Assembly: GCA_021733925.1 (NCBI GenBank)
Contig: JAIPJY010000046.1
Coordinates: 1-56,785, forward strand
Direction of reading: 5' to 3'
DNA: 56,785 nucleotides
DNA from: Prosthecobacter sp.
GTDB taxonomy: Bacteria; Verrucomicrobiota; Verrucomicrobiia; Verrucomicrobiales; Verrucomicrobiaceae
Shown: positions 26,776 through 35,257 of the stretch, in pieces
Layout: each line of letters starts with the position of its first letter
Numbering within the stretch: position 1 is the stretch's first letter
Translations under genes and position numbers: made by a program
Notes under the pieces: generated by a model
Told to the model about the DNA's origin: nothing
What the model saw: only the letters and a program-made list of their open reading frames with translations
Databases searched by the model: none

Positions 26776-29013
26776 TCAGACTTTGCGCAGCGCGCGCGGG
26801 ACGCAGTTGGTCGTGCCGGTGAGCGTGGCGTCCTGGCTGAAAACCACCTTCGGGAGATCCGTCGCGGCCGACCGTCCACCACGCTTGGTCGCGATGACGG
26901 GATGCTTTTTCAAATACTCCACGAGTGCCTCGTGAACACTCAGCGGTTCGATCTTCGGCTCGCTCGCGCCGCGCAGGCGGCAGATCATGGCGAGCGGTTC
27001 GCCGTCGCGTTCGCAGCCGCCGATGGTGAAGTGCGCGGCATCGTCCACCTCGCGGTCGTTCACTTTGAGTGAGACGACGCGTTTGCCCGGCGGATTCATG
27101 GCGGTAAAGACCACGGCGAGGCCGGAGGCGCGCGGCCCCCAGCCGCCGGAGAGCTTCCACGGATCTTTGGAAAAGACGAGTTCCAGCTCGTTTTCAATAT
27201 AGTCGCGCAGCTGCCGGCCGGTGACGGTGCCGGTCTTCATGCGCGTGTCGAGCGGCAGCATGTTCCAGAGGTCAGCGGTGGTGATCGGGCCAGCCGGCAG
27301 CGGCGGGCCAAAGCGGAAGCCATTGGTGAAGCCAATGTCGGTGCCTGTCATCTCGCGCACGGCGTCGGCGATGAAGACGTCGGTGTTCGTTTCGAGCACG
27401 TCGTAGCGCATGAGCAGCCGGTTCGTCTGGCCGGCGACGGTGTTCATCCGCGCGCGGTGCGGCGCGAGGGCGGCATCGACGAGGGCCTTGACCTTGGCGT
27501 CTTCAGGAAACTCGCCAGCGCGAATCGGGATGAGCCGAAACTCGTGGCTGGCGATGCCGCCCTTCTCGCCCAGCGTGATGTCGAGCCGCCCGAGAAAGGA
27601 TGCCATTGCGCCTGGCTCCACGATGAGCACCTTGCCCTCGATGATCGGTTCGACGGTGCGTTCATGGGTGTGGCCGGAGAGGATGACGTCGAGCTCAGGA
27701 ATCTCGCGCGCAAGCTGCCGCGAAACCGTGAGGCCGGAGTGCGAAATGATGACGACGAGATCCGCGCGCTCCTTCTCGCGCGTCGCTTTCACGAACTCGC
27801 GCAGCCCTTCCATCCGCGTGGAATCAAGACCGCGCACCTGCGCGGGCGGCTGGCGCACAGTCGTCGTCGGATCGGCAATGCCGATGAAGGTGACACGAAC
27901 GCCGTCCTTTTCCAACGTGACCGCAGGTGCGAAGAGGCGCCGGCCCGTGGCGGTGTCGTGGAAGTTGTAGGCGATGACCGGCGCGGTGAGTTTTGCCATC
28001 AGCTCCTTGAAGCGCTCCGGCCCGTAAACCACCTCCCAGTTTCCCGGCACAAATGCATCAAGCCCGAGCGCGTTCAGCGGCGCGATCACGACTTCGCCCT
28101 GCGACCATGCAGCCGGGCCGGAACCTTGCACGGCGTCGCCACTGTCCACGAGAATACTCGGACCCGCGACCTTGGCACGTTCACGCTTGATCGCGGTCAT
28201 GAGCCGCGCGAAGCCGCCCATGTCCTGGATCTCCGGCGTTTCACCGGGCATGTAGTCAGGGTGCGTTTCGAGCTGCGCGTGCGTGTCGGCCATGTGCAGC
28301 AGCGTCACCCGGCGCCCTGCGGTCCGGGCTGGATTCTGCGTGGCGTGCACGAGTGAGTGGCTGGCGGCAGCAGCCGCAGTGGTGGTGGTGAGAAAAGTGC
28401 GACGGTTCATGGAATGAAGGGAAAGGGACCGAAGGAAGGATGAAAGGGTGCGGGTGCTCTTTAACAGCGCGGGCTTGATGGCAGCTTCAAATCCGGCCAG
28501 GCTCGCGCCGCCCTTGATGTTCCCGGCCAGCCTGCCGTCCCGACCGATGATGAAGGTGGTCGGGATCGACGAGATGCCGCCATACGCCTCGGCGGTTTGC
28601 TGATCGCCCATGACGATGGGGTAATGGATGCCCGACTTCGTGGCAAAGGACTGCACACCGGCTGCGCCGCCTTCATCCAGCGAGACGCCGATGACCACCA
28701 CTTCTTGATCGGCATACTTGTCATGCAGCGCGACGAGGTCTGGGATTTCTCTCCGGCATGGAGGACACCAGGTGGCCCAAAAGTTCAGCACGACAACTTT
28801 GCCTTTGAAGTCGGAGAGTTTGACCGTCCTGCCATCAAGCCCTGGCAGAGCCCAATCGGGTGCTGCGGATTCGCCACCCGCTCTGCTGCTCATGGGGATG
28901 ATGCCTCGTGGCCGGGAAAGGCCGCAACCACCCGAGGAACTATTGCAGAAAGCCCAGCCCGCGAATGCGATGCCGACGGCGAGGAAGAGGACGGTGACTT
29001 TGTCGAGTTTCAT
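26776..29013 (-). CDS. TlpA-like thioredoxin fused to a SoxB-like metallohydrolase
   Basis: 745 residues in one uninterrupted frame from the ATG at 29013. Residues 1-195 are an exported TlpA/ResA-like thioredoxin: anchor helix, then FWATWCPPCRREI (Cys83/Cys86), and SIPTTFIIGRDG. Residues 202-745 are a second SoxB-like 5'-nucleotidase-family enzyme with HMADTHAQLETH, DSGDAVQGSG, VPGNWEVVYG, GHTHER and TNGFRFGPP. The junction holds an in-frame ATG at 28410 followed by a Tat-type leader (MNRRTFLTTTTAAAA), so this was probably two genes joined by loss of the first stop; both full-length and internally started products may form. It is divergent from arsR3 and behind operator C. Confidence 0.8.
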   Translation of the reverse strand: MKLDKVTVLFLAVGIAFAGWAFCNSSSGGCGLSRPRGIIPMSSRAGGESAAPDWALPGLDGRTVKLSDFKGKVVVLNFWATWCPPCRREIPDLVALHDKYADQEVVVIGVSLDEGGAAGVQSFATKSGIHYPIVMGDQQTAEAYGGISSIPTTFIIGRDGRLAGNIKGGASLAGFEAAIKPALLKSTRTLSSFLRSLSLHSMNRRTFLTTTTAAAAASHSLVHATQNPARTAGRRVTLLHMADTHAQLETHPDYMPGETPEIQDMGGFARLMTAIKRERAKVAGPSILVDSGDAVQGSGPAAWSQGEVVIAPLNALGLDAFVPGNWEVVYGPERFKELMAKLTAPVIAYNFHDTATGRRLFAPAVTLEKDGVRVTFIGIADPTTTVRQPPAQVRGLDSTRMEGLREFVKATREKERADLVVIISHSGLTVSRQLAREIPELDVILSGHTHERTVEPIIEGKVLIVEPGAMASFLGRLDITLGEKGGIASHEFRLIPIRAGEFPEDAKVKALVDAALAPHRARMNTVAGQTNRLLMRYDVLETNTDVFIADAVREMTGTDIGFTNGFRFGPPLPAGPITTADLWNMLPLDTRMKTGTVTGRQLRDYIENELELVFSKDPWKLSGGWGPRASGLAVVFTAMNPPGKRVVSLKVNDREVDDAAHFTIGGCERDGEPLAMICRLRGASEPKIEPLSVHEALVEYLKKHPVIATKRGGRSAATDLPKVVFSQDATLTGTTNCVPRALRKV

Positions 29014-29033
29014 AGAAATGTGACGGATGAAAT

Positions 29034-29312
29034 TTATTGAGGGCGTGTGGAATCTTTCGGAGTGGACTCGGCGGCCGGCGCGAGTGCCGGACGGCTGCCC
29101 TGTTTCTCTGCGGCTGCATTGCGGGCGTTCGAGCTGAACGCGAAGAGCAGCCCAAGTACGCCGCCGTAGATCGCTCCCCGCCACCACGTCGATGTGAGCG
29201 GGCAGGTGCCGGAGGTGCATTGACCGAAGTAGCCGAGGGTGGCCCCGAGCGCGGCACCGATGAACACGGTGAGGAGAACAGGCCAGTAGGCTTGAAGCAG
29301 GGAAGATTTCAT
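29034..29312 (-). CDS. DUF6132-like membrane protein
   Basis: 92 residues from the ATG at 29312. An N-terminal helix (YWPVLLTVFIGAALGATLGY) is followed by CTSGTCPLTSTWWRGAIYG and a second helix, nearly identical in its core to the 55-residue protein at 9120-9287. The extra hydrophilic tail (about 65-92) is Ala/Pro/Lys-rich. It is the first gene behind operator C, 20 bases before the TlpA fusion gene. Confidence 0.82.
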   Translation of the reverse strand: MKSSLLQAYWPVLLTVFIGAALGATLGYFGQCTSGTCPLTSTWWRGAIYGGVLGLLFAFSSNARNAAAEKQGSRPALAPAAESTPKDSTRPQ

Positions 29313-29429
29313 GAGGATGGAGGGGTGGGTTTTGAATGACCGCCCGCCCGGCGAAAAGGTCGCCCACGGAGGGACGATGATTCCGCCATTGCAGAGCGGC
29401 AGGGTTGGGGTTACAATCCATACGTCCAT

Positions 29430-29453
29430 ATAACTGCATAGTTATGCATTTAT
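29430..29453. promoter_or_regulatory. Operator C: palindrome between the DUF6132-TlpA/SoxB operon and arsR3
   Basis: ATAA-n-TGCATA at 29430-29440 mirrors TATGCA-n-TTAT at 29443-29453. It is 16 bases before the arsR3 ATG. The arms carry TGCATA where A, B and D have TATATG-type arms, which fits the more diverged recognition helix of ArsR3. Confidence 0.65.
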
Positions 29454-29468
29454 ATTGATTAGTTCACC

Positions 29469-29849
29469 ATGGCCCGCCCCAAAATATCCCCCGCCTCGCT
29501 CTCGCCCGAGGCGCTCGACCTCATCGCCGCCCGGTTCAAGCTGCTCGCCGAGCCGATGCGGCTGCGTCTTCTGCAGGCGCTTTATGAAGATGAGCGCAAC
29601 GTCACGCAGCTCGTGGAAGCCAGCGGAGCCACGCAGGCCAATGTCTCCAAACACCTCGGTCTGCTTTGCGACGCAGGCATCCTCCACCGCCGCAAGGATG
29701 GGCTGCACGTTTTATACGCCATCGCCGACAGCATGGTCTTCGACCTCTGCACCCTCGTCTGCTCGCGCCTCCAAACCGACCTCGAACGCAAGGTCACGCA
29801 CTTTCAGACAAAGCCGGCAGCCCAGGAGCTGAAGATTCGATCCCGATGA
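29469..29849 (+). CDS. ArsR-family repressor 3
   Basis: 126 residues. LAEPMRLRLLQALYEDERNVTQ and recognition helix ATQANVSKHLGLLCDAGIL identify the winged helix. It keeps the terminal Cys pair (DLCTLVCSRL) found in arsR1 and arsR2 but lacks the wing Cys and has an extra Cys in LLCDAG. Diverged from the other two, it would control the divergent DUF6132-TlpA/SoxB operon and its own downstream methyltransferase genes through operator C. Confidence 0.9.
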   Translation: MARPKISPASLSPEALDLIAARFKLLAEPMRLRLLQALYEDERNVTQLVEASGATQANVSKHLGLLCDAGILHRRKDGLHVLYAIADSMVFDLCTLVCSRLQTDLERKVTHFQTKPAAQELKIRSR

Positions 29850-29943
29850 GCAAACGGGGTCAGGCGTTGAAAGCGCGTTCGTTCTCCGGCATAGATCCAC
29901 TTACCACCACAGCCACGCAATCCCCCTCCAACTGACAACCACC

Positions 29944-30621
29944 ATGCGCCCCATCCTCCCACTCCTCCTTCTATTTGCTGCCCACGCTTTTGCCCAGGAT
30001 CAAAGTGTCAAACCCGGCATCAACGACAAGTTCCTCGATCCCAAGCTCAAGGTCGGGGAGTGGACGCAGAAGTTTGAAACCGAGAGCCGCGAAATCTACC
30101 ACCAGCGGGAGAAGATCGCCGCTGCGGTCGGCTTGAAGCCCGGCATGGCCATGGCGGACATCGGCGCGGGCACGGGCCTCTTCACACTGCCGTTTTCACA
30201 GGCTGTTGGAGAGAGCGGCAAAGTGTATGCGGTCGATATCGCGAAGAACTTCCTCGAACACATCCAGGCCCGCGCCACGAAGGCACATGCGGCGAATGTG
30301 CAGACGATCCAGTGCACGGGGCGCAGCGTCGAGCTCCCGGAGGCCAGCGTCGATCTCGCATTCATCTGCGATGTGTATCACCATTTTGAATTCCCGCAGG
30401 CCAGCCTCGCCACGCTGCACAAGGCACTGAAGCCCGGCGGCGTGCTGGTGCTGATCGACTTCAAACGCATCCCCGGCGAAAGCAGCGATTTCGTCATGGG
30501 CCACGTCCGCGCCGGACAGGAGGTCTTCGAGGCCGAAGTCACCGCGGCCGGTTTCGAGAAGTTCGACGAGGTGAAGGATGTGCTGAAGGAGAACTACTTC
30601 GTGAAGTTTCGGCGGAAGTAG
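29944..30621 (+). CDS. Exported SAM-dependent methyltransferase-like protein
   Basis: 225 residues with an N-terminal signal peptide (MRPILPLLLLFAAHAFAQ). A class I methyltransferase core follows: MADIGAGTGLFTLPF (SAM motif I), VYAVDIAKNF, FICDVYHHF (post-motif II) and LKPGGVLVLIDFKR. A SAM-dependent fold outside the cytoplasm is odd because SAM is cytoplasmic; the signal may act as an anchor, or the fold has another function. It is preceded by arsR3 and followed by a membrane methyltransferase, 11 bases away. Confidence 0.8.
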   Translation: MRPILPLLLLFAAHAFAQDQSVKPGINDKFLDPKLKVGEWTQKFETESREIYHQREKIAAAVGLKPGMAMADIGAGTGLFTLPFSQAVGESGKVYAVDIAKNFLEHIQARATKAHAANVQTIQCTGRSVELPEASVDLAFICDVYHHFEFPQASLATLHKALKPGGVLVLIDFKRIPGESSDFVMGHVRAGQEVFEAEVTAAGFEKFDEVKDVLKENYFVKFRRK

Positions 30622-30632
30622 AACGAAACCTC

Positions 30633-31106
30633 ATGAAATCCGCCGCGCTCAAAGACTTGACATGGGTGACCGTGCAGCTGGTCCTGCTCGCGGCGCTGTT
30701 GATGATGCCTGCTTTCGGCCTTCTGCCGTTTGTCGTGCCACTGCGCCCGCTGGGGTGGCTGCTGTGCATCGCCGGTCCGGCCCTGTCGGGCGTGGCGAGC
30801 TGGCAATTGCATGCGGGGCGCTCGCTCACGCCAATGCCTTCACCACGTACGGGAGCCGCTCTGCTCGTGGACGGAATGTATCGCCGCGTCAGACATCCGG
30901 TTTACAGCGGCCTGCTCATCTGGGCTCTCGGCATCGCGATAGCGGCGGCGAGCATCCTGCATTTCGTTCTGTTCGGAATGCTTTGGGCCTTCTTCAATGC
31001 CAAGGCAGCGCATGAAGAACGACTGCTTGCCCAGCAATTCAGCAACTATCCAGAGTATGCAGCCCGCACGCCACGTTTCTTCCCTTCACTAATCCAATCA
31101 AGATGA
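30633..31106 (+). CDS. Membrane methyltransferase, ICMT/PEMT family
   Basis: 157 residues with about four transmembrane helices. The C-terminal half has the isoprenylcysteine-carboxyl-methyltransferase-like signature RRVRHPVYSGLLIWALG, then EERLLAQQFSNYPEYAARTPRFFP. Bacterial members methylate lipids or small thiols; methanethiol-forming members are known in related families. Its position between sulfur genes makes thiol methylation possible, but this is inference. Confidence 0.82.
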   Translation: MKSAALKDLTWVTVQLVLLAALLMMPAFGLLPFVVPLRPLGWLLCIAGPALSGVASWQLHAGRSLTPMPSPRTGAALLVDGMYRRVRHPVYSGLLIWALGIAIAAASILHFVLFGMLWAFFNAKAAHEERLLAQQFSNYPEYAARTPRFFPSLIQSR

Positions 31107-31168
31107 AACACCCCTTCCTCCTCCACCAGCTGCCATCGCTCAACACCGCAGCCAGCTCACCAAACTGA
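31103..31168 (+). CDS. Tiny ORF bridging two genes, possibly a coupling peptide or remnant
   Basis: 21 codons beginning MKHPFLLHQLPS. Its ATG overlaps the upstream TGA (ATGA), and its own TGA ends one base before the next ATG at 31170. The arrangement would keep ribosomes moving between the methyltransferase and the cytochrome gene. It may equally be the eroded start of a lost gene. Evidence is positional only. Confidence 0.25.
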   Translation: MKHPFLLHQLPSLNTAASSPN

Positions 31169-31169
31169 C

Positions 31170-31907
31170 ATGAGCCGGGGCCCTTTCAACTTGCTCATCG
31201 ACCTGCTGGCAGCAGCCAGCCTGCTGGTGATGGTGGCCACCGGCTATGTGCTGCGCTTTCCGCTGCCACCAGCAACAAACCGCACGCATGAGCTGTGTGG
31301 GCTGTCGCGGCATGAGTGGGGCACCATTCATTCCTGGGCCAGTCTTGTGCTGCTGCTGGTCCTTGTCATTCATGTGGTGCTTCACTGGGACTGGATCGTC
31401 ACCATGATCCGCCATCGCTTCACTTGTCTTCAAGGCGGTGGTGCCAACGGTGGACATTACGCCGGACGGGTGACGCTGGCCGTGCTCTTCACCCTTGCCG
31501 GTTTGTTTGCTCTGGCGACCCACCTCGGCGTGCGGGAAAGAGAGGTGCCGCTGCATCCGCTCAACGAACCGCCGGACCATGCCACCTCCGTCACTGCCAG
31601 CCCCCGCATGGGCAAGGTCGATTTCTGGAAGGAAATCATGCCCGTGTTTCAAGCGTCCTGCATCAAATGTCATGGGCCGACGCGGCAGACCTCCGGCTTC
31701 CGCGCTGACCTGCGTGAGGATTTCTTTTCATCTCGAAATGGAGCGCCGCTGGTCGTGCCAGGTGACGTTGCAGGAAGCCGGTTGCTCAACATTATCTCTG
31801 GAAAGCAGCCATCCATGAAGGCCGCTGCGGCGCACCAACTGCCAGCCGGTGACATCCTGCTGCTCAAGACATGGGTCGAGTCAGGAGCCGACTGGCCAGC
31901 CAGATAG
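31170..31907 (+). CDS. DUF4405 membrane domain fused to cytochrome c domain
   Basis: 245 residues. The N-terminal half has three to four helices with DUF4405 features, including His in GTIHSWASLVLLLVLVIHVVLHWDW, likely b-haem ligands. A periplasmic domain from about 150 carries the haem c motif CIKCH with downstream Met/His candidates, resembling planctomycete-type cytochrome c. It may pass electrons from a sulfur oxidation step to the quinone or terminal pathway. The gene converges on the TonB receptor. Confidence 0.82.
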   Translation: MSRGPFNLLIDLLAAASLLVMVATGYVLRFPLPPATNRTHELCGLSRHEWGTIHSWASLVLLLVLVIHVVLHWDWIVTMIRHRFTCLQGGGANGGHYAGRVTLAVLFTLAGLFALATHLGVREREVPLHPLNEPPDHATSVTASPRMGKVDFWKEIMPVFQASCIKCHGPTRQTSGFRADLREDFFSSRNGAPLVVPGDVAGSRLLNIISGKQPSMKAAAAHQLPAGDILLLKTWVESGADWPAR

Positions 31908-32000
31908 CGGAAGACCCGCCTCGAAAAAACAGGGAGAAGTCACTGGCTGCGTCCAGGAGATTTCAACCTCTGGTGCCACCCATGGCAGGCGGAACATTGA

Positions 32001-32030
32001 CGGTGCCCGTTCCTCTTTGTTCAGGCACCG
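32001..32030. terminator. Hairpin between convergent genes
   Basis: CGGTGCC at 32001-32007 pairs with GGCACCG at 32024-32030, loop 16 bases. It lies in the 144-base convergent gap between the cytochrome and TonB genes, where a bidirectional terminator is expected. No T-run follows, so efficient intrinsic termination is uncertain. Confidence 0.4.
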
Positions 32031-32051
32031 CCGAATGTCGTGCGCATGGCG

Positions 32052-34142
32052 TCAAAACTTAAACTTCATCTGAACGTAAAGGAAACGGCCTGCGCCGGGG
32101 ACGCGTTGGCCGATGCCGACATCGCTGCCAGCGACACGGTTGAGACCGCTGAGATGGTCGGCGTAGCGCTCATTGGTGATGTTTTCGAGACCGATCTCCA
32201 GACCGAGTCCATGGCCAAACTCGCGGCCCGTGCGCAGATTCAGCAGCGCGTAGCCACTGGTCGCGGGTTCGCCGTTGTAGGCGGCCACTTTGTTCTGCTC
32301 GGCGGCCATCACCACCTCGATGCTGTTTTTCCAGCCAAGGAAACGGCTGTCGAAGCTCAATGAACCGCGCAACGGCGCGATGCGATAGAGATTGTCGCCG
32401 TTGCTGCGGTTCACACCGCGCACATAGCTCACATCCCCACGGATGCCGTAGTTCTCGTTGAAGGCATAGCGGAAGGAGCTGTCGATGCCGTAAAGATCGG
32501 CGCGGCTGATGTTTTGATACTGGAGCACGGGCTGGCCGGCGAACAGCCGGGCGATGGGCACGCCCTGGATGTAATCATAGACCCAGTTGTAAAAGGGTGT
32601 GGTCTTGACCTGCCATTTCTCGCCATGGTAGTCGGCGGTGAAGGCGATCTGGTAGGAAGTCTCCGAATCCAGGCCGAGATTGCCGAGGTAGGTTCGGCCA
32701 TCGGCCATGCCGGCGTTTGCCCCCAGCGGCGTCCACAAGTAGCGCTCCAGCACGCTGGGGGCGCGGTTTTTGCGGGCAAAGCCCAGCTCGTAGGTGCTCC
32801 AGTCATTTGGCGTGAAGCGCAGGCTGGCGGCGGCATCGAAGTTCACATCCGTGAAGCTGTGGCTGCTCGCATTGAATGCGGCGGCATCTGCTGCGGCCGG
32901 CGCGAAGAAGGAGGTGACATTGGCCGCGTCGCTGAACACGGTGTCATTGCGCACGCCGATCAGAGTCGTCCACTTTTCAGACCATACGGACTGCCATTCG
33001 GCGTAGGTGCCCCAGCGCGTGCGGGTGGCCTCGTTGATCGTGTCCTGAAGCGCGCCAGTGGCCATGTTCTGCTGATGCGCGTCGAATTCGTTGCGATGAA
33101 AGTCGGTTCCTGCACGCACTGTGTGCCGTCCTTGGGGGACGGAAACACCGAGGCTGAAGCCGAAGTCGTCACTGGTGGCGGGCGCCTGCATGGGCATGGT
33201 GCCCGCAGGCAGCGGACGCAGCGAATAGTTGTTCATCAAATGGTCAATGGTGTGGACATAGGCACGGGCTTCAACGGTGCCGAATTCATGCGTGCCGACG
33301 TAGCGGAGCCCGACACGCGCACCATCATCCTCAATCATGTCCATGGGCAAAGTGGGTGTGCCGGAATCCCGCGTGCGGACAAAGCTGGTGTCCAGTGAAA
33401 GCACGCCCGGGCCAAGACGCATGGCCGTGATGACCTGGTGCTGCTGCGTTTCAAAACCCGTGGCACGCACCCGCCCGCCGGGAAAGCGCAGGTCGCTGGC
33501 ACGTTCCCAGGAGCCCTGATACGAGGCGCTGAGCTTCTCGTCGGCGGCCCCACCGGAGAGACTGGCCCCGTAGCCGTCATTGCTGCTGCGATAGAAGCTG
33601 CCGAGCTCGCCAAAGGTGATGGAATGCTCCTCTGCCTTGGCAAAACGCGGCTCGGGCGATTTCACGATGACGGTTCCCGCGATGCTGTCGCCACCTTGGC
33701 TGACCGGGGTGATGCCCGCCATCACCGCGATGGATTCCATCGACCCACGCGAAGCGTAGTGCAGAGGCGGGTCCATGTGATTCGGGCACGCGGGCGTGAT
33801 GGTCGCACCATCAATGGCGATCTTCACGCGATCGCCACTCAGGCCGCGCAGCTGCACGATGCCGGTCTGCGGACCGTTGCGTATGACGGCGGCACCGGGC
33901 GTTTGATTCAGCATGGAGGCACCGTCCGTGCCGCGTGCCCGCGCGCCGGTGATGTTTACGCTTTCTGCGCTCAGTGGTGCGCCTGCAGGCAGTCGCGTGT
34001 CGGTGACGATGACCTCCGGCAGCGTGGTGGTGGGTTGGTCGGAGGCAGAAGCCGGTTTTTGCACCTGCTTCTGAGTGGTTGCGGGCTGCGCCACGGCGGC
34101 GCCCGCGAGTGTGAGAAATAATAGAAAGAAGGAAGTTTTCAT
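32052..34142 (-). CDS. TonB-dependent receptor, copper-receptor-like
   Basis: 696 residues. A signal peptide (to about 19) and linker precede a plug domain with LRGLSGDRVKIAIDGATITPACPNHMDPPLHYA. The metal-ligand-like CPNHMDPP resembles the MRMDPP segment of OprC/NosA copper receptors. A beta-barrel follows and the protein ends in the aromatic KFKF. A TonB box is not obvious. A small Cys-containing secreted protein lies directly upstream, a layout also seen next to copper receptors. Copper import for periplasmic or respiratory enzymes is the likeliest role; mercury or another soft metal is the alternative. Confidence 0.82.
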   Translation of the reverse strand: MKTSFFLLFLTLAGAAVAQPATTQKQVQKPASASDQPTTTLPEVIVTDTRLPAGAPLSAESVNITGARARGTDGASMLNQTPGAAVIRNGPQTGIVQLRGLSGDRVKIAIDGATITPACPNHMDPPLHYASRGSMESIAVMAGITPVSQGGDSIAGTVIVKSPEPRFAKAEEHSITFGELGSFYRSSNDGYGASLSGGAADEKLSASYQGSWERASDLRFPGGRVRATGFETQQHQVITAMRLGPGVLSLDTSFVRTRDSGTPTLPMDMIEDDGARVGLRYVGTHEFGTVEARAYVHTIDHLMNNYSLRPLPAGTMPMQAPATSDDFGFSLGVSVPQGRHTVRAGTDFHRNEFDAHQQNMATGALQDTINEATRTRWGTYAEWQSVWSEKWTTLIGVRNDTVFSDAANVTSFFAPAAADAAAFNASSHSFTDVNFDAAASLRFTPNDWSTYELGFARKNRAPSVLERYLWTPLGANAGMADGRTYLGNLGLDSETSYQIAFTADYHGEKWQVKTTPFYNWVYDYIQGVPIARLFAGQPVLQYQNISRADLYGIDSSFRYAFNENYGIRGDVSYVRGVNRSNGDNLYRIAPLRGSLSFDSRFLGWKNSIEVVMAAEQNKVAAYNGEPATSGYALLNLRTGREFGHGLGLEIGLENITNERYADHLSGLNRVAGSDVGIGQRVPGAGRFLYVQMKFKF

Positions 34143-34271
34143 AAATGGAAAAAAGTGAACGAAATGGAGGAATGAAAGGCAGACGCATGTGACATGCGTG
34201 CCGTCGAGACAGGGACCTGGCAGTCCTGCTCAGGGAATCAGTGACTCAGCGCAAACGGCTGACGTGTGTGT

Positions 34272-34682
34272 TCAAGCCTGCCCGCATCGTGGCGGTGGCG
34301 TCTCCGGCGCCTGGCATCGCCGCACAGCCGACTGGCGCGGCATGACGAAGGTAAAATCATCCGCCGAAGGCGCGGTCAGTGTCGTGATGTTCACCAGCAC
34401 GGCATGCAGCTTGCTGGCAGCCTGCGGAGACTGCTGAGGCTGCTTTCCCTCGGCTTCACGATCTTTCTGCACCGCCTTGCAAAGCGGACAGGGGTGCTCG
34501 CCATCAAAGGTCATCTCCACAGCCCCCAGCAGTGTGGTTTCACTCGCGTAATGCACCAGCATCTGTGTCCAGGCGATTCCTTGAATCACTCCGCGATGCA
34601 GTCCCAGCGAGAGGCACACCAGCAGCACGATCCCGAACCGCAGGCGGCGGGATGGCATTCTGCGTGGTGTGGCGGGAGTCAT
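34272..34682 (-). CDS. Small exported protein with CPLCK motif (DUF2946-like)
   Basis: 136 residues from the ATG at 34682. A basic N-terminus then a hydrophobic helix (FGIVLLVCLSLGLH) act as signal or anchor. The motif EHPCPLCKAVQKDREAEGK resembles the Cys-x2-Cys segment of DUF2946-type proteins that accompany TonB copper receptors. The C-terminal third is not conserved-looking. Probably co-transcribed with the receptor 130 bases downstream. Confidence 0.55.
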   Translation of the reverse strand: MTPATPRRMPSRRLRFGIVLLVCLSLGLHRGVIQGIAWTQMLVHYASETTLLGAVEMTFDGEHPCPLCKAVQKDREAEGKQPQQSPQAASKLHAVLVNITTLTAPSADDFTFVMPRQSAVRRCQAPETPPPRCGQA

Positions 34683-34767
34683 TCGAATCAATGCGGTTCA
34701 ATTCAAACGTGAGAATGAAGAATGCCTCCGCGACTTGAATGGGAATCGTTGTGTCAAAATTGTGCTT

Positions 34768-35226
34768 TCAGTTGTTCCTCATCCACGCCAGCAAGCGATC
34801 AGCGGGCTGGAAGCCGCTCGTTTGAGCAGCAACTTTGCCGTCTTTGATCAGCGCAAAGGCGGGAATGCCCTGGACGCGGAACTGACCGGCGATGTCCTGC
34901 CGCTCGTCGGTGTTCACTTTCACGAGGATGGCGGTACCGGCGGCCTTGGCGGCGGCTTTAGCGAATTCGGGAGCCATCATCTGGCAGGGGCCGCACCAGG
35001 GGGCCCAGAAATCAACGACGACAGGCAGCGTGCTGTGACTGATGAGCGCGGCGAAATCAGACGCACGGGTGATCTCGACAGGTTCGGCCACGTGGGGCAG
35101 TTCTGCTTTGCAGGTCCCGCAGCGGCCTTGCAGCGCGGCTTTGGCGTAGGCGATGCGGTTGGCGGTGCCGCAGGCGGGACAGGGGAGGATGATGCCACGA
35201 TCATCGGCGGTCAGGTGGGAGCTCAT
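34768..35226 (-). CDS. trxC: TrxC-like thioredoxin with N-terminal zinc finger
   Basis: 152 residues from the ATG at 35226. An N-terminal zinc ribbon (Cys16, Cys19, Cys36, Cys39) and the active-site WCGPC at 77-81 match thioredoxin 2 (TrxC), which is cytoplasmic and stress-induced. The C-terminal strand FALIKDGKV is intact. It is divergent from sqr across operator D, so it belongs to the same regulon and probably reduces persulfides or disulfides on the sulfur carriers. Confidence 0.9.
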   Translation of the reverse strand: MSSHLTADDRGIILPCPACGTANRIAYAKAALQGRCGTCKAELPHVAEPVEITRASDFAALISHSTLPVVVDFWAPWCGPCQMMAPEFAKAAAKAAGTAILVKVNTDERQDIAGQFRVQGIPAFALIKDGKVAAQTSGFQPADRLLAWMRNN

Positions 35227-35257
35227 AATTGACAAGATTGGTGGGGCATTAACTATT

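Noticed and set aside
29014-29439. Upstream extension of the TlpA-SoxB frame (887 codons in all)
   Set aside because: It covers the DUF6132 gene in another frame and operator C; the start at 29013 fits the TlpA signal anchor.
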